From assembly GCF_002994615.1 (NCBI RefSeq), contig NZ_PVNK01000127.1, forward strand, positions 27,957 through 91,956: a stretch of 64,000 nucleotides of DNA, written 5' to 3'. The notes below the pieces were generated by a model. That model ran no database searches and was not told the DNA's origin. It saw only the letters and a program-made list of their open reading frames with translations. The position numbers were made by a program, and so were the translations under genes. Below are positions 10,465-20,486 of this stretch, in pieces (the stretch's first letter is position 1; each line of letters begins with the position of its first letter). Source of the DNA: Enhygromyxa salina. Lineage in GTDB: Bacteria; Myxococcota_A; Polyangia; Nannocystales; Nannocystaceae.

Positions 10465-11619
10465 TCAATTCAGGTAGCCGAGCTGACGGGCGGCGAGCTC
10501 TTTCATGATCTCTTCGGCGCCGCCGCCGATGCTCAGGACCTTGGTCTCACGATAGATCCGCTCGGACTTGACGCCGCGTATGAAGCCCGCGCCGCCGAGG
10601 ATCTGGACGGCTTCTTTCGCGCACAGCTCGACGCAAGCAGTCGCGAGGTTCTTGGCCATGCAGACCTCGGGGATCGGGACCTCGCCGCGATCGATGCGCC
10701 AGGCGAGATCGTCGAGCACACACTCGACCGCGCGGATCGAGGTCGCCATGTCGACGAGCTTGTGACGGATGACCTGGTGGCGGACGAGGGGCTTGCCGAA
10801 GGTCTCGCGCTCGCGGGCCCAGGCCAGGGCTTCGTCGTAGCAGACCCGGGCGAGGCCGAGGGCGAGGGCCGCGAGCATCATCCGCTCGCCGTTGAAGTTG
10901 ACCATGATGCCCATGAACCCGCCGTGCTCGGGCCCGATCAGGTTGGCAGCCGGGACCTCGCAGCCGTCGAAGTAGAGGGTCGCGGTGTCCGAGGACCACC
11001 AGCCCATCTTGTCGAGCTTGGTCCGGGTCAGGCCGGGGGCGTCGCCGGGGATCGCAAGCAGCGAGATGCCCTGCATCCCGGGGCCGCCCGTGCGCACGGC
11101 GGTGGTGATCCAGTCGGCGCGCATGCCCGAGGTGATGAAGGTCTTGCTGCCGTCGACGATGTAGTGATCGCCCTCGCGGCGAGCGGTGGTCCGGAGCCTG
11201 GCGACGTCGGATCCGCCCGAGGGCTCGGTGATCGCCAGCGCGCTGATCTGCTCACCCGCGATGACCGCGGGCGCGATCCGCTGCTTGAGCGCGTCGGACC
11301 CGAGCGCGATGATCGGCGGGAGCCCGATCCCGTGGCTCATCAAGCTAGCGAGCACGCCGCCGGACCCGGCCCGGGCGAGCTCCTCGGTGATCAGCAGCTG
11401 GGCGAAGGCGTCGACCGGGGTCCCGCCGTAGGCCTCGGGGAAGCCGAGCCCGAGCAGGCCGAGCTCGGCGGCCTTGGTGTAGAGCGCGCGGGGGAACTCG
11501 CCGGCCTCCTCCCACGCGTTGATGTTGGGCTCGAGCTCGCGCTCGACGAAGCCGCGCACGGTCCGGCGCAGCTGCTCGTGCTCGTCGGTCCACCCGGGGT
11601 GCTTGCGCGCGAAGGCCAT
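10465..11619 (-). CDS. Acyl-CoA dehydrogenase
   Basis: FAD enzyme that oxidises acyl-CoA to enoyl-CoA, 384 residues, normal for the family. Visible are the N-terminal helical domain (GFVERELEPNINAWEEAG), the substrate/flavin loop (AITEPSGGSDVARLRT), the middle beta domain (GSKTFITSGMRADWI) and the C-terminal helices (RERETFGKPLVRHQ, QILGGAGFIRG). The usual YEG catalytic Glu site reads IGGGAEE, as in subfamilies that carry the base elsewhere. The ATG at 11619 overlaps the stop of the M13 peptidase gene (TGATG), so translation is coupled. Substrate chain length cannot be read from sequence. Confidence 0.92.
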   Translation of the reverse strand: MAFARKHPGWTDEHEQLRRTVRGFVERELEPNINAWEEAGEFPRALYTKAAELGLLGLGFPEAYGGTPVDAFAQLLITEELARAGSGGVLASLMSHGIGLPPIIALGSDALKQRIAPAVIAGEQISALAITEPSGGSDVARLRTTARREGDHYIVDGSKTFITSGMRADWITTAVRTGGPGMQGISLLAIPGDAPGLTRTKLDKMGWWSSDTATLYFDGCEVPAANLIGPEHGGFMGIMVNFNGERMMLAALALGLARVCYDEALAWARERETFGKPLVRHQVIRHKLVDMATSIRAVECVLDDLAWRIDRGEVPIPEVCMAKNLATACVELCAKEAVQILGGAGFIRGVKSERIYRETKVLSIGGGAEEIMKELAARQLGYLN

Positions 11620-13781
11620 CACCAGATCTCGCAGCGGTCCGGAGGGTTCATCGGCGTGCCCTCCTCGCACGAGAAGGCCTCGGCGAAGGCGGGCAGATCG
11701 ACGAGCGGGCCCGCGGCCCGAAACGCGCCGGGCGAGTGCGGGTCAACCTCGAGGCGACGCGCGAGCTCGGGCTCGGCGACGTGCTGACACCAGTTTTGGG
11801 CCCAGGCGACGAAGAAGACCTGCTCGTTGGTCATGCCCTCGACGACGGCCGGATCCCCGCCCTGCTCCTGGGCCCAGGTCTGGTAGGCCAAGAAGGCCTC
11901 CTTGACCCCGCCGATGTCGGCGATGTTCTCGCCCGCGGTCAGCTCGCCGTTGACGTACTTGCCCGGGAGGGCCTCGTAGCCGTCGTACTGCCCGACGACG
12001 CAGGCGACCCGCTCCTCGAAGGCCTCGGACACCTCCGGCGACCACCACGGGGTCAGGCGCCCGGTCGCGTCGTACTTGCGGCCCTCGTCGTCGAAGCCGT
12101 GGGTCAGCTCGTGGCCGGCGACGGCCCCGATCCCGCCGAAGTTCATGACCATCGGCTGGCTGGCATCGAAGAAGGGCGGCTGAAGGATCCCGGCCGGGAA
12201 CACGATCTCGTTGTTGGTCGGGTTGTAGTAGGCGTTGACGAGCGGGGTCGGCATGAACCACTCGGCCTTGTCGACCGCGGCGCCGATCTTGGCGACCTCG
12301 CGGGCGGCGTGGGCCCGCTTCTCGGCGCTGACGTTGGCGAAGTGGGCCGCGCCCGTGATCTCGACCTCGCTGTAGTCTTGCCAGCGATCGGGGTAGCCGA
12401 TCTTGCGCTCCATCGCGGTGATCTTGCCCTTGGCCCGGTCGCGGGTCGTGTCGTCCATCCACTCGAGCGTGGGGAAGCTCGACTCCATCGCGGCGTTGAT
12501 CCGCTCGATCATGTCGTTGGCGATCGCCTTGCTGTCGCCCGTGAAGGCCCGCTCGACGTAGGCCGGACCGAGCAGATCCGGCAGCGCCCACATCAGCGAC
12601 TGGGTGCAGCGCTTCCACAGCGCCGGGCGCTCGCCGACGCCGGTCACGATCTGCGCGAGCTCGAAGTTGGCCTCGCCGAGCTTGGTGTCGAGGTCCTCGG
12701 CGGTCGCGTGGATCACCATCCAGCGCAGGTAGGCCTGGAGCTCGGCGAGCTCGCGCTCGTTGACGAGCTTGGCGACGGCGCCGAGGTAGTCGGGCGTATG
12801 AATGTTGAGCTCCTGGGTCTGGGGGAGCCCGGCGCCGTCAAAGTAGGCCGCCCAGTCGAGGCCCTTGGCCCGCTTGCGCAGGCCCTTGTAGCCCTCCTTG
12901 TGATAGTTCGCCTGATCGTCGCGGAGCTCGACGGGGGTCATGGACGCCGCGGCCAAGGTGGTCTCGATCGCGAGCACGGTCGCGGCGTCGGCCTTGGCCT
13001 GCTCGGCGCTGGCTCCGACGAGCGTGAACATCTTGGCGATGTGGGCCTCGTAGGCGGCGAGCAGCTCGCGGCCGCCGTCGCCCTCGGGGCCCTCGGCCGG
13101 CAGGTACATGGCGCGGGCAGGCAGACCGAGGCCAGCCTGGGAGATGATCGCCATGTTCTTGTCGGGCCCGCCCATGTAGTCGGCGCCGACGCTGACGATG
13201 AACAGGGGCGGCGCCGCGGGCATCCCGAGCCAGCCGATCCGGCCCCAGACCGTGGCGTGGAGCTGACCGACGACCTTCATCAGCTGGTTTTTGTCGGCGA
13301 TCGAGTCGATCAGCGCGAGGGTTTCGGCGATACCCGAGTGGCCCGCGGCGTCGCGCGCAGGCATGTCCATGCAGGCGTTGTAGTAGTTGCCGAGCTGCTG
13401 GGTCTGCGGGTCGGCGCCGCCGGCCTTGGCCGCGGCGCCTGCGGCCTCGAGGAGCTCGCGGAGCACGGCCTCGTTGTTCTCGGAGACCGTGTCGAAGCTG
13501 CGCCCGTAGCGGGGCTTGTCGGCCGGGCGCTCGTGGGCCGCGAGCCAGCCGCCGCAGGCGTACTGATAGAAGTCGACGCAGGGATCGACGCTGGCGTCGA
13601 TCGAGGCCACGAGCCCGTCGACGCCGGTGCTGGGCACCTCGGCGGGCGCGGCCGGGTCGGGCTGGTCTCCGACCGGTTTGGGGTCGGGGTTGACGACCTC
13701 ACCGCCGCGATCACAAGCAGGGGCGGCGCCACAGGTGAGCGCGACCAGGCCCAAGGACACCCAGGACTTGATTCGAGACAT
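11619..13781 (-). CDS. M13 family zinc metallopeptidase, lipoprotein
   Basis: 720 residues, the usual size of neprilysin-type M13 peptidases. The signal peptide ends in a lipobox (GAAPACDRGG), so it is probably membrane-anchored in the periplasm or outer membrane. The M13_N domain begins with DPCVDFYQYACGGWLA. The substrate-binding NAYYNPTNNEIVFPAG motif is near residue 510, the zinc site GHELTHGFDDEG near 555 and the third ligand in GENIADIGG near 617; the C-terminus has AQNWCQH. These enzymes cut oligopeptides. Coupled by a 1-base overlap with the acyl-CoA dehydrogenase gene; divergent from the ABC transporter operon across 94 bases that must hold both promoters. Confidence 0.93.
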   Translation of the reverse strand: MSRIKSWVSLGLVALTCGAAPACDRGGEVVNPDPKPVGDQPDPAAPAEVPSTGVDGLVASIDASVDPCVDFYQYACGGWLAAHERPADKPRYGRSFDTVSENNEAVLRELLEAAGAAAKAGGADPQTQQLGNYYNACMDMPARDAAGHSGIAETLALIDSIADKNQLMKVVGQLHATVWGRIGWLGMPAAPPLFIVSVGADYMGGPDKNMAIISQAGLGLPARAMYLPAEGPEGDGGRELLAAYEAHIAKMFTLVGASAEQAKADAATVLAIETTLAAASMTPVELRDDQANYHKEGYKGLRKRAKGLDWAAYFDGAGLPQTQELNIHTPDYLGAVAKLVNERELAELQAYLRWMVIHATAEDLDTKLGEANFELAQIVTGVGERPALWKRCTQSLMWALPDLLGPAYVERAFTGDSKAIANDMIERINAAMESSFPTLEWMDDTTRDRAKGKITAMERKIGYPDRWQDYSEVEITGAAHFANVSAEKRAHAAREVAKIGAAVDKAEWFMPTPLVNAYYNPTNNEIVFPAGILQPPFFDASQPMVMNFGGIGAVAGHELTHGFDDEGRKYDATGRLTPWWSPEVSEAFEERVACVVGQYDGYEALPGKYVNGELTAGENIADIGGVKEAFLAYQTWAQEQGGDPAVVEGMTNEQVFFVAWAQNWCQHVAEPELARRLEVDPHSPGAFRAAGPLVDLPAFAEAFSCEEGTPMNPPDRCEIW

Positions 13782-13875
13782 GCGCGCCAACCATGCCAGA
13801 CCGCGAGCCTCGGCCCGCGGGCGCGCGCGGGCCGAGCGACGTGAGGATCCGTGTGCCCTATACTCCACGCCGCCT

Positions 13876-14739
13876 GTGCTCGAGCTCGTCGACCTGCGCA
13901 AGTCTCATGGCCGCACCCTCGCGCTCGACGGTGTGTCGCTGCGCGTGGACGCGGGCGAGATCCTCGGCTTGCTCGGGCCCAACGGCGCGGGCAAGAGCAC
14001 GCTCGTGTCGCTCGTCGCCGGTCTGATCGCGCCCGATGCCGAGGGCGGCGAGCTTCGGCTCGCGGTCGCGGGTGGCGTGAGCGGCTCACCGCGCGACCCC
14101 GCGGTCCGTCGCCACATCGGCCTCGCCCCGCAGTCGCTGGCGCTCTACGCCGAGCTGACCGGGGCCGAGAACCTGCGCTTCTTCGCCGGGCTGCAGGGCT
14201 GCCGCGCCGAAGAGGTCCGCGCGCGCGTCGACTGGGCCCTCGACTTCGTCGGGCTCAGCGAGCGCCGCGATCATCGGGTCAAGACCTACTCCGGCGGCAT
14301 GGCGAGGCGCCTCAACCTCGCCGCCGCGCTCGTCCACGACCCCGCGCTGCTGCTCCTCGACGAGCCGACCGTCGGGGTCGACCCGCAGTCGCGCGAGCGC
14401 CTCCTCGACAACATCCTGGACCTGCGCGGGCAGGGCAAGGCCGTGCTCTACACCACCCACTACATGGAGGAGGCCCAGCGCATCTGTGATCGGGTTGCGA
14501 TCATCGACCGCGGCCAGCTGCTCAGCGTCGGCCGAACGGACGCGCTGCTCGCCGCCCACGCGGGCAAGCCGAAGCTGGTCGTCGAGTTCGAAGACGGGCG
14601 CGAGACCGTCGAGACCGACACGCCCCTCGCAACCCTCAACGAGCTCGCCGAGGGTCGCGCGCCGCTCGGCTTTCGCGTCGAGCGGCCAACCCTCGAGCAG
14701 GTCTTCCTCGAGCTGACCGGGCGGAGCCTGCGGGAGTAG
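13876..14739 (+). CDS. ABC transporter ATP-binding protein (ABC-2 type exporter)
   Basis: 287 residues from the GTG at 13876; longer open sequence upstream has no protein character. Walker A GPNGAGKST, Q-loop LAPQSLALYAEL, signature YSGGMARRL, Walker B LLLLDEPTVGVDP and H-loop TTHYMEEAQ are all intact, so it should hydrolyse ATP. The order and the ~75-residue C-terminal tail are as in drug/antibiotic or NatA-like exporters. The permease gene starts 8 bases after the stop. Substrate not predictable. Confidence 0.93.
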   Translation: MLELVDLRKSHGRTLALDGVSLRVDAGEILGLLGPNGAGKSTLVSLVAGLIAPDAEGGELRLAVAGGVSGSPRDPAVRRHIGLAPQSLALYAELTGAENLRFFAGLQGCRAEEVRARVDWALDFVGLSERRDHRVKTYSGGMARRLNLAAALVHDPALLLLDEPTVGVDPQSRERLLDNILDLRGQGKAVLYTTHYMEEAQRICDRVAIIDRGQLLSVGRTDALLAAHAGKPKLVVEFEDGRETVETDTPLATLNELAEGRAPLGFRVERPTLEQVFLELTGRSLRE

Positions 14740-14747
14740 CGTCGTCG

Positions 14748-15890
14748 ATGCACGCGATCTGGTCACTCATGGTCAAGGATCTGCGCCTGCTGCTGCGCGA
14801 TCGCGGCGCGGTGTTCCTGACCTTCGCGTGGCCGCTCGTGCTCGCGACCTTCTTTGGTGCGCTCGGGCCCGGGTTCGGCGCGCAGCTCGACGACGAAGGG
14901 GGCGGCGCGATGACGGTGCTCGCGGTCGACGAAGACCGCAGCGCAGCGAGCGAGGCGCTGCTGACCGAGCTCGACGCCGATCCCCGCGTGACGCTCGAGC
15001 CCGCGAAGCTCGAGCCCGCCCGCGAGGCGGTCCGAACCGGCGCATCCCCAGCCTACCTGCGCCTCGCGGCCGGGTTCGGGGGCCCGCGCGCGCGCGGCGA
15101 GCTCCGGACAGTCGAGCTCGGGGTCGATCCCCGCCGCCGGGCCGAGGCCGAGGTCCTCGCGGGCGCGACCGAACTCGCGGCCTGGCGCGCGCGCGCGCGG
15201 ACGCTCCCGGGCGCGTCCCCTGCCCCGGCGCCCGCGCGGCCCCTGGAGCTCGACTACCACAGCGTCGAGCCCGGCTCGGCGAGCGCAAACGCGCGCCCGC
15301 CCTCGCCCTACGCGGTGACCTTTCCCCAGGGCATCATCTGGGCGGTGATCGCCTGCGCGGCGACCTTCGCCGTGAGCCTGGTCGAGGAGCGCAAGCGCGG
15401 AACCCTCGCTCGCCTCGCGGTCGCGCCCGTGTCTCGCCTCTCGATCCTCGCGGGCAAGGCTGGCGCGTGTCTGGTTGCGATCGTGATCATGGAGATAACC
15501 TTGGTGCTCGTCGCGCTGCTCGGCTTCGGCGTCCGGCCCCAGAGCGTCGGCCTGCTCGTTCTCGCCCTCGCGTGCACGGCCCTCGGCTTCGTCGGCGTGA
15601 TGACCCTGCTCGCCGTGCTCGGTCGCCGGACGCAGTCGGCGGCGGGCCTGAGCTGGGCGATCCTCATGGCGATGGCGATGCTCGGCGGCGGGATGCTGCC
15701 GCTGTTTTTGATGCCGAGCTGGCTGCAGCTCGCGGCCAGCGCAAGCCCGGTCGCGTGGGCGCTCACCGCCATCGAAGGCGCCGTGTGGCGCGGGTTCTCC
15801 GTCGCAGAGCTCGCGCCGCCGTGCGCGGCTTTGCTCGTGCTCGGCGGTGTGTGCCTGGCGCTCGGCGCCCGAGCCGTGCGCGAGCTATGA
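14748..15890 (+). CDS. ABC-2 type transporter permease
   Basis: 380 residues. One membrane segment at the N-terminus (AVFLTFAWPLVLATFFGALG) is followed by a large extracytoplasmic loop of about 150 residues rich in Arg/Ala, then five hydrophobic segments in the second half (WAVIACAATFAVSLV, CLVAIVIMEITLVLVALLGF, LLVLALACTALGFVGVMTLL, AILMAMAMLGGGMLPLFLM and the C-terminal AALLVLGGVCLALGARA). The cytoplasmic coupling region EERKRGTLARLAVAPVSR is typical. Pairs with the ATPase just upstream. Confidence 0.9.
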   Translation: MHAIWSLMVKDLRLLLRDRGAVFLTFAWPLVLATFFGALGPGFGAQLDDEGGGAMTVLAVDEDRSAASEALLTELDADPRVTLEPAKLEPAREAVRTGASPAYLRLAAGFGGPRARGELRTVELGVDPRRRAEAEVLAGATELAAWRARARTLPGASPAPAPARPLELDYHSVEPGSASANARPPSPYAVTFPQGIIWAVIACAATFAVSLVEERKRGTLARLAVAPVSRLSILAGKAGACLVAIVIMEITLVLVALLGFGVRPQSVGLLVLALACTALGFVGVMTLLAVLGRRTQSAAGLSWAILMAMAMLGGGMLPLFLMPSWLQLAASASPVAWALTAIEGAVWRGFSVAELAPPCAALLVLGGVCLALGARAVREL

Positions 15891-15971
15891 CAAACGGTCG
15901 GGCCCCAACCCACGATCGGGATATCCCGTGGTGGTTGTGCCATAGGACCTTTTTCTGGTTCACTGGCCGCC

Positions 15972-17774
15972 ATGCGGCCTACCACCTACCTCACAGCTTT
16001 CTTGACCCTCCCTGCTCTCACCCTCGGGTGCGCTGACGACGGGGCCGACGATGCAGGCGACAGCGCGTCCGAGACCGGGACCACTGACCAAGGCGACGGC
16101 GACGGCGATCCTGGCGACGGCGACACCAACGAGACCGGGACCGCCGACCAGGGCGACGGCGACGGCGATCCTGGCGACGGCGACACCGACACCGACACGG
16201 GGGACGGCGACGACACTACCGGTGACGGTGACACCGGTGATGGCGACGGCGACACCGGTGACGGTGACGGCGACACCGGCGATGGTGATGGCGACACTGG
16301 CGATGGTGATGGCGACGGCGACACCGAGGCCCAGTTTTGCACCCCCGGTAACCAGGTCTGCGCCGACCCCGATAGCTACCAAGTCTGCGACGACCAGGGC
16401 GAGGCCTGGAGCGACCCGCTCCCCTGCGATCCGACCGAGGGCTGCCTCAACGGCGACTGCGTCCCGCAGTGCATCCTCGTCCAGTCCAACCCCAGCTCGG
16501 TCGGGTGCTCGTTCTTCGCGACCAAGCACGACAATTTTTACAACAACAACAATAACCCGGCTCAGAACGACTCGCTGATCGCCGGCAACATCTCCGACGA
16601 TCTGCCGGTCTCCGCCCAGCTCTACTTCGTCCCGGTCAACGGCAACGCCGAGGAGGCCATGGGCGAGCCGGTCGTGATCCAGCCCCAGGGCACCCACACC
16701 TTCTCGCTGTCCCAGACCGAGATCGACAGCATCACGACGACCCGCCAAGGCGGCGTCTACCGGCTCGAGACCGACCTCCCGATCGTCGCCTACCAGCACT
16801 CCCCGATCGGCTCGACCGCGACCAACGACGCCTCGATGCTGCTGCCCGAGTACGCGCTGACCGGCAACTACATCGTGTCCTCGTACCCCGCGACCGTCGG
16901 CGCGTACCCGAGCTACTTCCTCGCGATCGGGACCACTGACGGGACCACCGTCGACATCACCGTCGGCGGCGCGACCGCGGGCGGCGGCGGCATCCCGGCC
17001 CTCGCCAACGGTCAGTCGACCCAGGTCATGCTCGATCGCTACGAGGTCCTCAACATGGTCGTCGCCCAGCAAAACGGCGGCGACCTGTCCGGCACGATCA
17101 TCTCGTCCGACAACCCGGTCCACCTGATCGGCGCGACCGAGTGCGCCAACGTGCCGCAGAGCCCCTACACCTACTGCGACCACATGGAAGAGGCCGCCTT
17201 CCCGCTCGAGTACTGGGGCGAGGAGTACGTCGGCGCCCACGCCCCGACCCGCGGCAACGAGCAGTACCACTGGCGCGTCTACGGCGGCGACGACGGCCTC
17301 ACGATCAACACCGCGCCCCAGCAGCCCGGCTTCCCGCTCAACCTCGACAAGGGTGAGTACTACCAGTTCGCAACCAGTGAGACCTTCGTGATCACGGGCG
17401 ACGGCCCCTTCTTGCCGGTCCAGTACCTCGAGAGCGAGAACCCCAACGCGGGCACCGGCGACCCGGCCATGTACCAGATGGTCCCGACCGAGCAGTTCTT
17501 GAACCGCTACGCCTTCGTGACCGGCGAGAACTACGACGTCCACTACGCCCAGATCACGCGCCCGGCCGGCGGCGCCGAGGTCACGATCGACGGCAACCCG
17601 GTCGGCGGCTACTACCAGGTCGGCGCGTTCGAAGTCGCCGACGTCACCGTCGGCCCGGGCGCTCACTTCGCAGCCAGCGAGCAGCCCTTCGGCGTCGTCC
17701 AGGTCGGCTACACGGGCGTGACCTCCTACGCCTACCCCGGCGGCCTGAAGCTCGAAGTCATCAACCCGCAGTGA
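15972..17774 (+). CDS. IgGFc-binding-domain lipoprotein with long GDGD linker
   Basis: 600 residues. Signal peptide with lipobox (ALTLGCADD), then a low-complexity linker of about 90 residues made of [17 protein letters not shown] and TDTDTG blocks, then a small cysteine-rich segment ([20 protein letters not shown]). From residue ~165 to the end it matches the IgGFc-binding N-terminal domain style found in myxobacterial surface proteins ([37 protein letters not shown]-like [29 protein letters not shown]). Likely displayed on the cell surface, with the acidic linker as a calcium-binding or spacer stalk (inference). Followed by tandem repeats over the stop codon and a strong terminator. Confidence 0.85.
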   Translation: MRPTTYLTAFLTLPALTLGCADDGADDAGDSASETGTTDQGDGDGDPGDGDTNETGTADQGDGDGDPGDGDTDTDTGDGDDTTGDGDTGDGDGDTGDGDGDTGDGDGDTGDGDGDGDTEAQFCTPGNQVCADPDSYQVCDDQGEAWSDPLPCDPTEGCLNGDCVPQCILVQSNPSSVGCSFFATKHDNFYNNNNNPAQNDSLIAGNISDDLPVSAQLYFVPVNGNAEEAMGEPVVIQPQGTHTFSLSQTEIDSITTTRQGGVYRLETDLPIVAYQHSPIGSTATNDASMLLPEYALTGNYIVSSYPATVGAYPSYFLAIGTTDGTTVDITVGGATAGGGGIPALANGQSTQVMLDRYEVLNMVVAQQNGGDLSGTIISSDNPVHLIGATECANVPQSPYTYCDHMEEAAFPLEYWGEEYVGAHAPTRGNEQYHWRVYGGDDGLTINTAPQQPGFPLNLDKGEYYQFATSETFVITGDGPFLPVQYLESENPNAGTGDPAMYQMVPTEQFLNRYAFVTGENYDVHYAQITRPAGGAEVTIDGNPVGGYYQVGAFEVADVTVGPGAHFAASEQPFGVVQVGYTGVTSYAYPGGLKLEVINPQ

Positions 17775-17812
17775 TCATCTTGCCGCAGTGATCTGGCCGC
17801 AGTGATCTGGCC
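17766..17812. repeat. 14-bp tandem repeats starting at the stop codon
   Basis: CCGCAGTGATC at the stop codon (TGA 17772-17774) is followed by two exact 14-bp units GCCGCAGTGATCTG (17782-17795, 17796-17809) and a partial third. The core AGTGATC(T)GGCC is shared with the repeats beyond the stop at 2142. Confidence 0.9.
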
Positions 17813-17818
17813 CCCCCT

Positions 17819-17894
17819 GCGGCCGTCAGCAACGGCCGCAGGCGGCCGGCCGGTCGCCCCTCGCTCGGGCCCCCTGAAGGGGGCTCGTTTTTTT
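17819..17894 (+). terminator. Rho-independent terminator of the IgGFc-binding gene
   Basis: A first hairpin CGGCCGT...ACGGCCG (17820-17838) is followed by a 9-bp stem (17866-17874 with 17879-17887, one G-U pair, TGAA loop) and seven T (17888-17894). It separates this gene from the convergent gene ending at 17924. Confidence 0.85.
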
Positions 17895-17907
17895 GTGGGC
17901 CGAAACT

Positions 17908-17927
17908 CTAGCAGCCCGGGCTGCTAG
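17908..17927. repeat. 20-bp perfect palindrome, minimal form of the CTAG element
   Basis: CTAGCAGCCCGGGCTGCTAG is the exact fusion of the two ends of the 166-bp elements found at 29457, 38442 and 49681. On the minus strand its right CTAG supplies the TAG stop of the gene at 17924. Confidence 0.9.
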
Positions 17928-19582
17928 AAGCTCAGGCCCTCGAGGACCTTGGCCATGTCGGCCTCGAGCTCCTCGTCGACCTCGCGCTCGACCGCGCGCT
18001 CGAGCAGCGCCTGGGCCTTCGCGTGGGTCCAGCCGTTCACCGGGGCCCCGTCGCCGATCAGGCCCTCGTCGCACCACGAGGCCACGACCAGCAGGGCGCC
18101 TCGGCGCACGCGCGTCACGGGTGACTGCAGGGCCGCCTCGACCAGGTCGAGGCCCCGGCCTGGATCGTCGACCAAGCTCTGCACGACCACGAGCAGGGTG
18201 TCGTGGACGTCGTACTGGGGCTGGAGCCCGCTCTCGTGCGCGGGGCCCGTGGCGATCTCGGTGATCGGTAGCAGGCGCCTGGCGAGCTCGAGGGCCTGCG
18301 CGAAGCGGTCGGGCTCTTCGGCCTGGAGCAGCCGAAACCACGACGGCGAGCTGCGCGGGTTGGCCTCGACGCGGCGCAGGTGGTGATCCCAGGCGTCGAT
18401 GTCGAGCAGCTGCGCGGCCGCGTCGGCCTGGTGAAAGCGCTCGAGCGACTCGGCCTCGAGGCCGGCGTGGACCAGCGCCTCCCACTCGGGGCGAGCGGCC
18501 ACGCGCGCGCACATGTCGAGCACGGCGCGGCGGATGTCGAGGGTCCAGCCGAGCTCGCGGAGGGTCTCGTCGTCCTCGAGCTCCTCGCCGACGGGGCCGA
18601 TGAACTCGCGCAGCTGCTCGGCCACGAGCAGGTGGGCGAGGTCGAGCGGGCGGTGCTCGGGCCGGCGCGCGAGGTGGCGCAGGTAGGCCGCGGCCGCGCG
18701 CGGGGCGTGTTCGTAGTCTTCGATGTCCTCGGCCGGGCCACCGTTGAGCAGGGCCGAGAAGATCCCGGCCGCGCCGTCGAGCAGCGGGTCGTCGACGATG
18801 TCGGCCTCGAGCGCGCCCGCGAGGTCACCGACCATCGCGCAGGTGTGGGCGAGGTACTCGTCCATCACGTCGTTGCGAAACCCGTCGCGGACCAGCCACG
18901 CGAGGATCTCCGGGTCCTTGGTGTCGGCGAGGCGCTCGACCGCGTGGATCCGGCCCCAGCCCCGCGCGCCCTTGGCCAGCTCCCACAGCTCGCGGTCGGC
19001 GTGCTCGAGGGTGCTGGCCAGGGCCACGGTCGAGAACAGCGTGAACTCTTCGTGGCGCCCGATGGTCAGGAGGGTCTCGCGCTCGTCGCAGCCGACGAGC
19101 ACGCCGAGCATGCTGATGCCGAGCTTCACGACCTCGCGATCGGGGGCGGCCCGGACCAGGAAGAGCGCGAGCTCGTGGAAGCGATCGGGGTCGAGGTTGC
19201 CGTTGCCGACGAGCTCGGCGAGGACGTCGTCGAGCACGCCGAGGACCGGCGCCCGGGTCAGCAGCCGGGTGAGGTGCTCGAGGTAGGCGGGCGTGGCCGA
19301 GCCCAAGAGATCGCGCACGGCCTTGACGATCTGCTTGGCCCGGAGGCGCTCGTCCTCGACCTGGGTGTGCCGACCGATCACGCCGTCGAGGGCGCCAGCG
19401 GCCCAGCGCAGACCACCGCGCGCGCGCTGTTCGTCGTCGGGCAGGGCGAGGTCGAGGTGAACCTCGCCGGGGGAGGCGCCGAGCTCACGCTCGACGTGCT
19501 CGTAGATCGACGGTCGCCCGGCCCACACGCGCGGGGCGTCGAGCTTGTCGAGGGACCACAGCTGAACTTGAGACGATCGCAT
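17924..19582 (-). CDS. HEAT-repeat-like protein of unknown function
   Basis: 552 residues, rich in leucine, alanine and acidic residues, with no signal peptide. Most of it seems to be alpha-helical hairpins (ETLLTIGRHEEFTLFSTVAL, GRIHAVERLADTKDPEILAW, RRGALLVVASWCDEGLIG), so HEAT or armadillo-like solenoid structure is likely. The start MRSSQVQLWSLDKLD at 19582 is the first with protein character. The stop TAG is inside the CTAG palindrome at 17908-17927. No operon partner: 219 bases separate it from the lysoplasmalogenase-like gene's end. Function not recognised. Confidence 0.7.
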   Translation of the reverse strand: MRSSQVQLWSLDKLDAPRVWAGRPSIYEHVERELGASPGEVHLDLALPDDEQRARGGLRWAAGALDGVIGRHTQVEDERLRAKQIVKAVRDLLGSATPAYLEHLTRLLTRAPVLGVLDDVLAELVGNGNLDPDRFHELALFLVRAAPDREVVKLGISMLGVLVGCDERETLLTIGRHEEFTLFSTVALASTLEHADRELWELAKGARGWGRIHAVERLADTKDPEILAWLVRDGFRNDVMDEYLAHTCAMVGDLAGALEADIVDDPLLDGAAGIFSALLNGGPAEDIEDYEHAPRAAAAYLRHLARRPEHRPLDLAHLLVAEQLREFIGPVGEELEDDETLRELGWTLDIRRAVLDMCARVAARPEWEALVHAGLEAESLERFHQADAAAQLLDIDAWDHHLRRVEANPRSSPSWFRLLQAEEPDRFAQALELARRLLPITEIATGPAHESGLQPQYDVHDTLLVVVQSLVDDPGRGLDLVEAALQSPVTRVRRGALLVVASWCDEGLIGDGAPVNGWTHAKAQALLERAVEREVDEELEADMAKVLEGLSF

Positions 19583-19801
19583 CCGGACGCTGGCGAGCCC
19601 GGGTGACCGGGTCCGCTCTACACACTGCCAAGGGTGAAGGTTTTCCCGCCGACGGGCAAGACGAGCCGGGCGAGAAAGCGCGGGCGTCGAGCTCACGACC
19701 CCGAACGCACGCGCAGATCCGTGAGCCAACCCGCAGGTTGGACCGCGCAGACACCCGCCTTACGTCCAGGCTGCTTACGTGCAGGCTGAACGAAGAACCC
19801 G

Positions 19802-20482
19802 TTAGCGCAGGCCGAGCACCGAAAGCGCCAGACACAGCTGACCGAGGTAGTAGGCCGGCAGACCCCAGAGACGATTTAGAAACTCTGGCTGCACGAAGCG
19901 CTCGCGCGCGACCGAGAGATCCGACAGGTAGAACGACACCGCGCCGAGCAAAAGTAGGTGCGAGGCCCCAGCGCGCCACGCTCCGATTGCCAGCGTCAGC
20001 ATGATCGAGATGACGACGATGTAGGCGCGGACCGGCAGGCGCATGTCGTCATCGACGCGATCGCGAAGCCAGCGATCGACGAGCAACCCGGCCAGCGCCA
20101 ACAGCGGCGCGGCGGTCAGCGCGGCGGTGGCGTCGAAGCCATGGACCGCGAAGGCGACGCAGTAGCCGACGTGGCCGAGCAAGAAGGCGCCGAGCCCGGC
20201 GAGGAAGATCGGCTTGGCCCGACCGAGCAAGAACGCGTCGCCGAGCCACGACAAGACCAGACCGACGAACAACCACCGACCCCACCCGAGCTCGAGCGCG
20301 CCCGCGTTGATGGCCGTCAACAAAAAGCCCGTCGAGGCGGCGAGCTTGGTGACCGCGGTCGCGATCGTCCACTCGCGGTGCTGCACGAACAGGTGGAGGC
20401 CGAGGGCCGCGAGGGTCAGGGCGACCCACAGCTCTGCGGCCGCGGGGATCTCGAGCGGGACCGGCGAGAACATCGCCGCCAT
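19802..20482 (-). CDS. YhhN/TMEM86-type membrane protein (lysoplasmalogenase family)
   Basis: 226 residues with about eight hydrophobic segments (ELWVALTLAALGLHLFVQH, FVGLVLSWLGDAFLLGRA, AGLGAFLLGHVGYCVAF, AYIVVISIMLTLAIGAWRA, LLLLGAVSFYLSDLSVAR). The conserved block LSWLGDAFLL and the late SFYLSDLSVARERFV are characteristic of YhhN proteins, some of which hydrolyse lysoplasmalogens. Last gene of a leftward operon: it begins 4 bases after the stop of the ketopantoate-reductase-like gene. Plasmalogens are known in myxobacteria, so the lysoplasmalogenase role is plausible but not shown. Confidence 0.8.
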   Translation of the reverse strand: MAAMFSPVPLEIPAAAELWVALTLAALGLHLFVQHREWTIATAVTKLAASTGFLLTAINAGALELGWGRWLFVGLVLSWLGDAFLLGRAKPIFLAGLGAFLLGHVGYCVAFAVHGFDATAALTAAPLLALAGLLVDRWLRDRVDDDMRLPVRAYIVVISIMLTLAIGAWRAGASHLLLLGAVSFYLSDLSVARERFVQPEFLNRLWGLPAYYLGQLCLALSVLGLR

Positions 20483-20486
20483 CTTG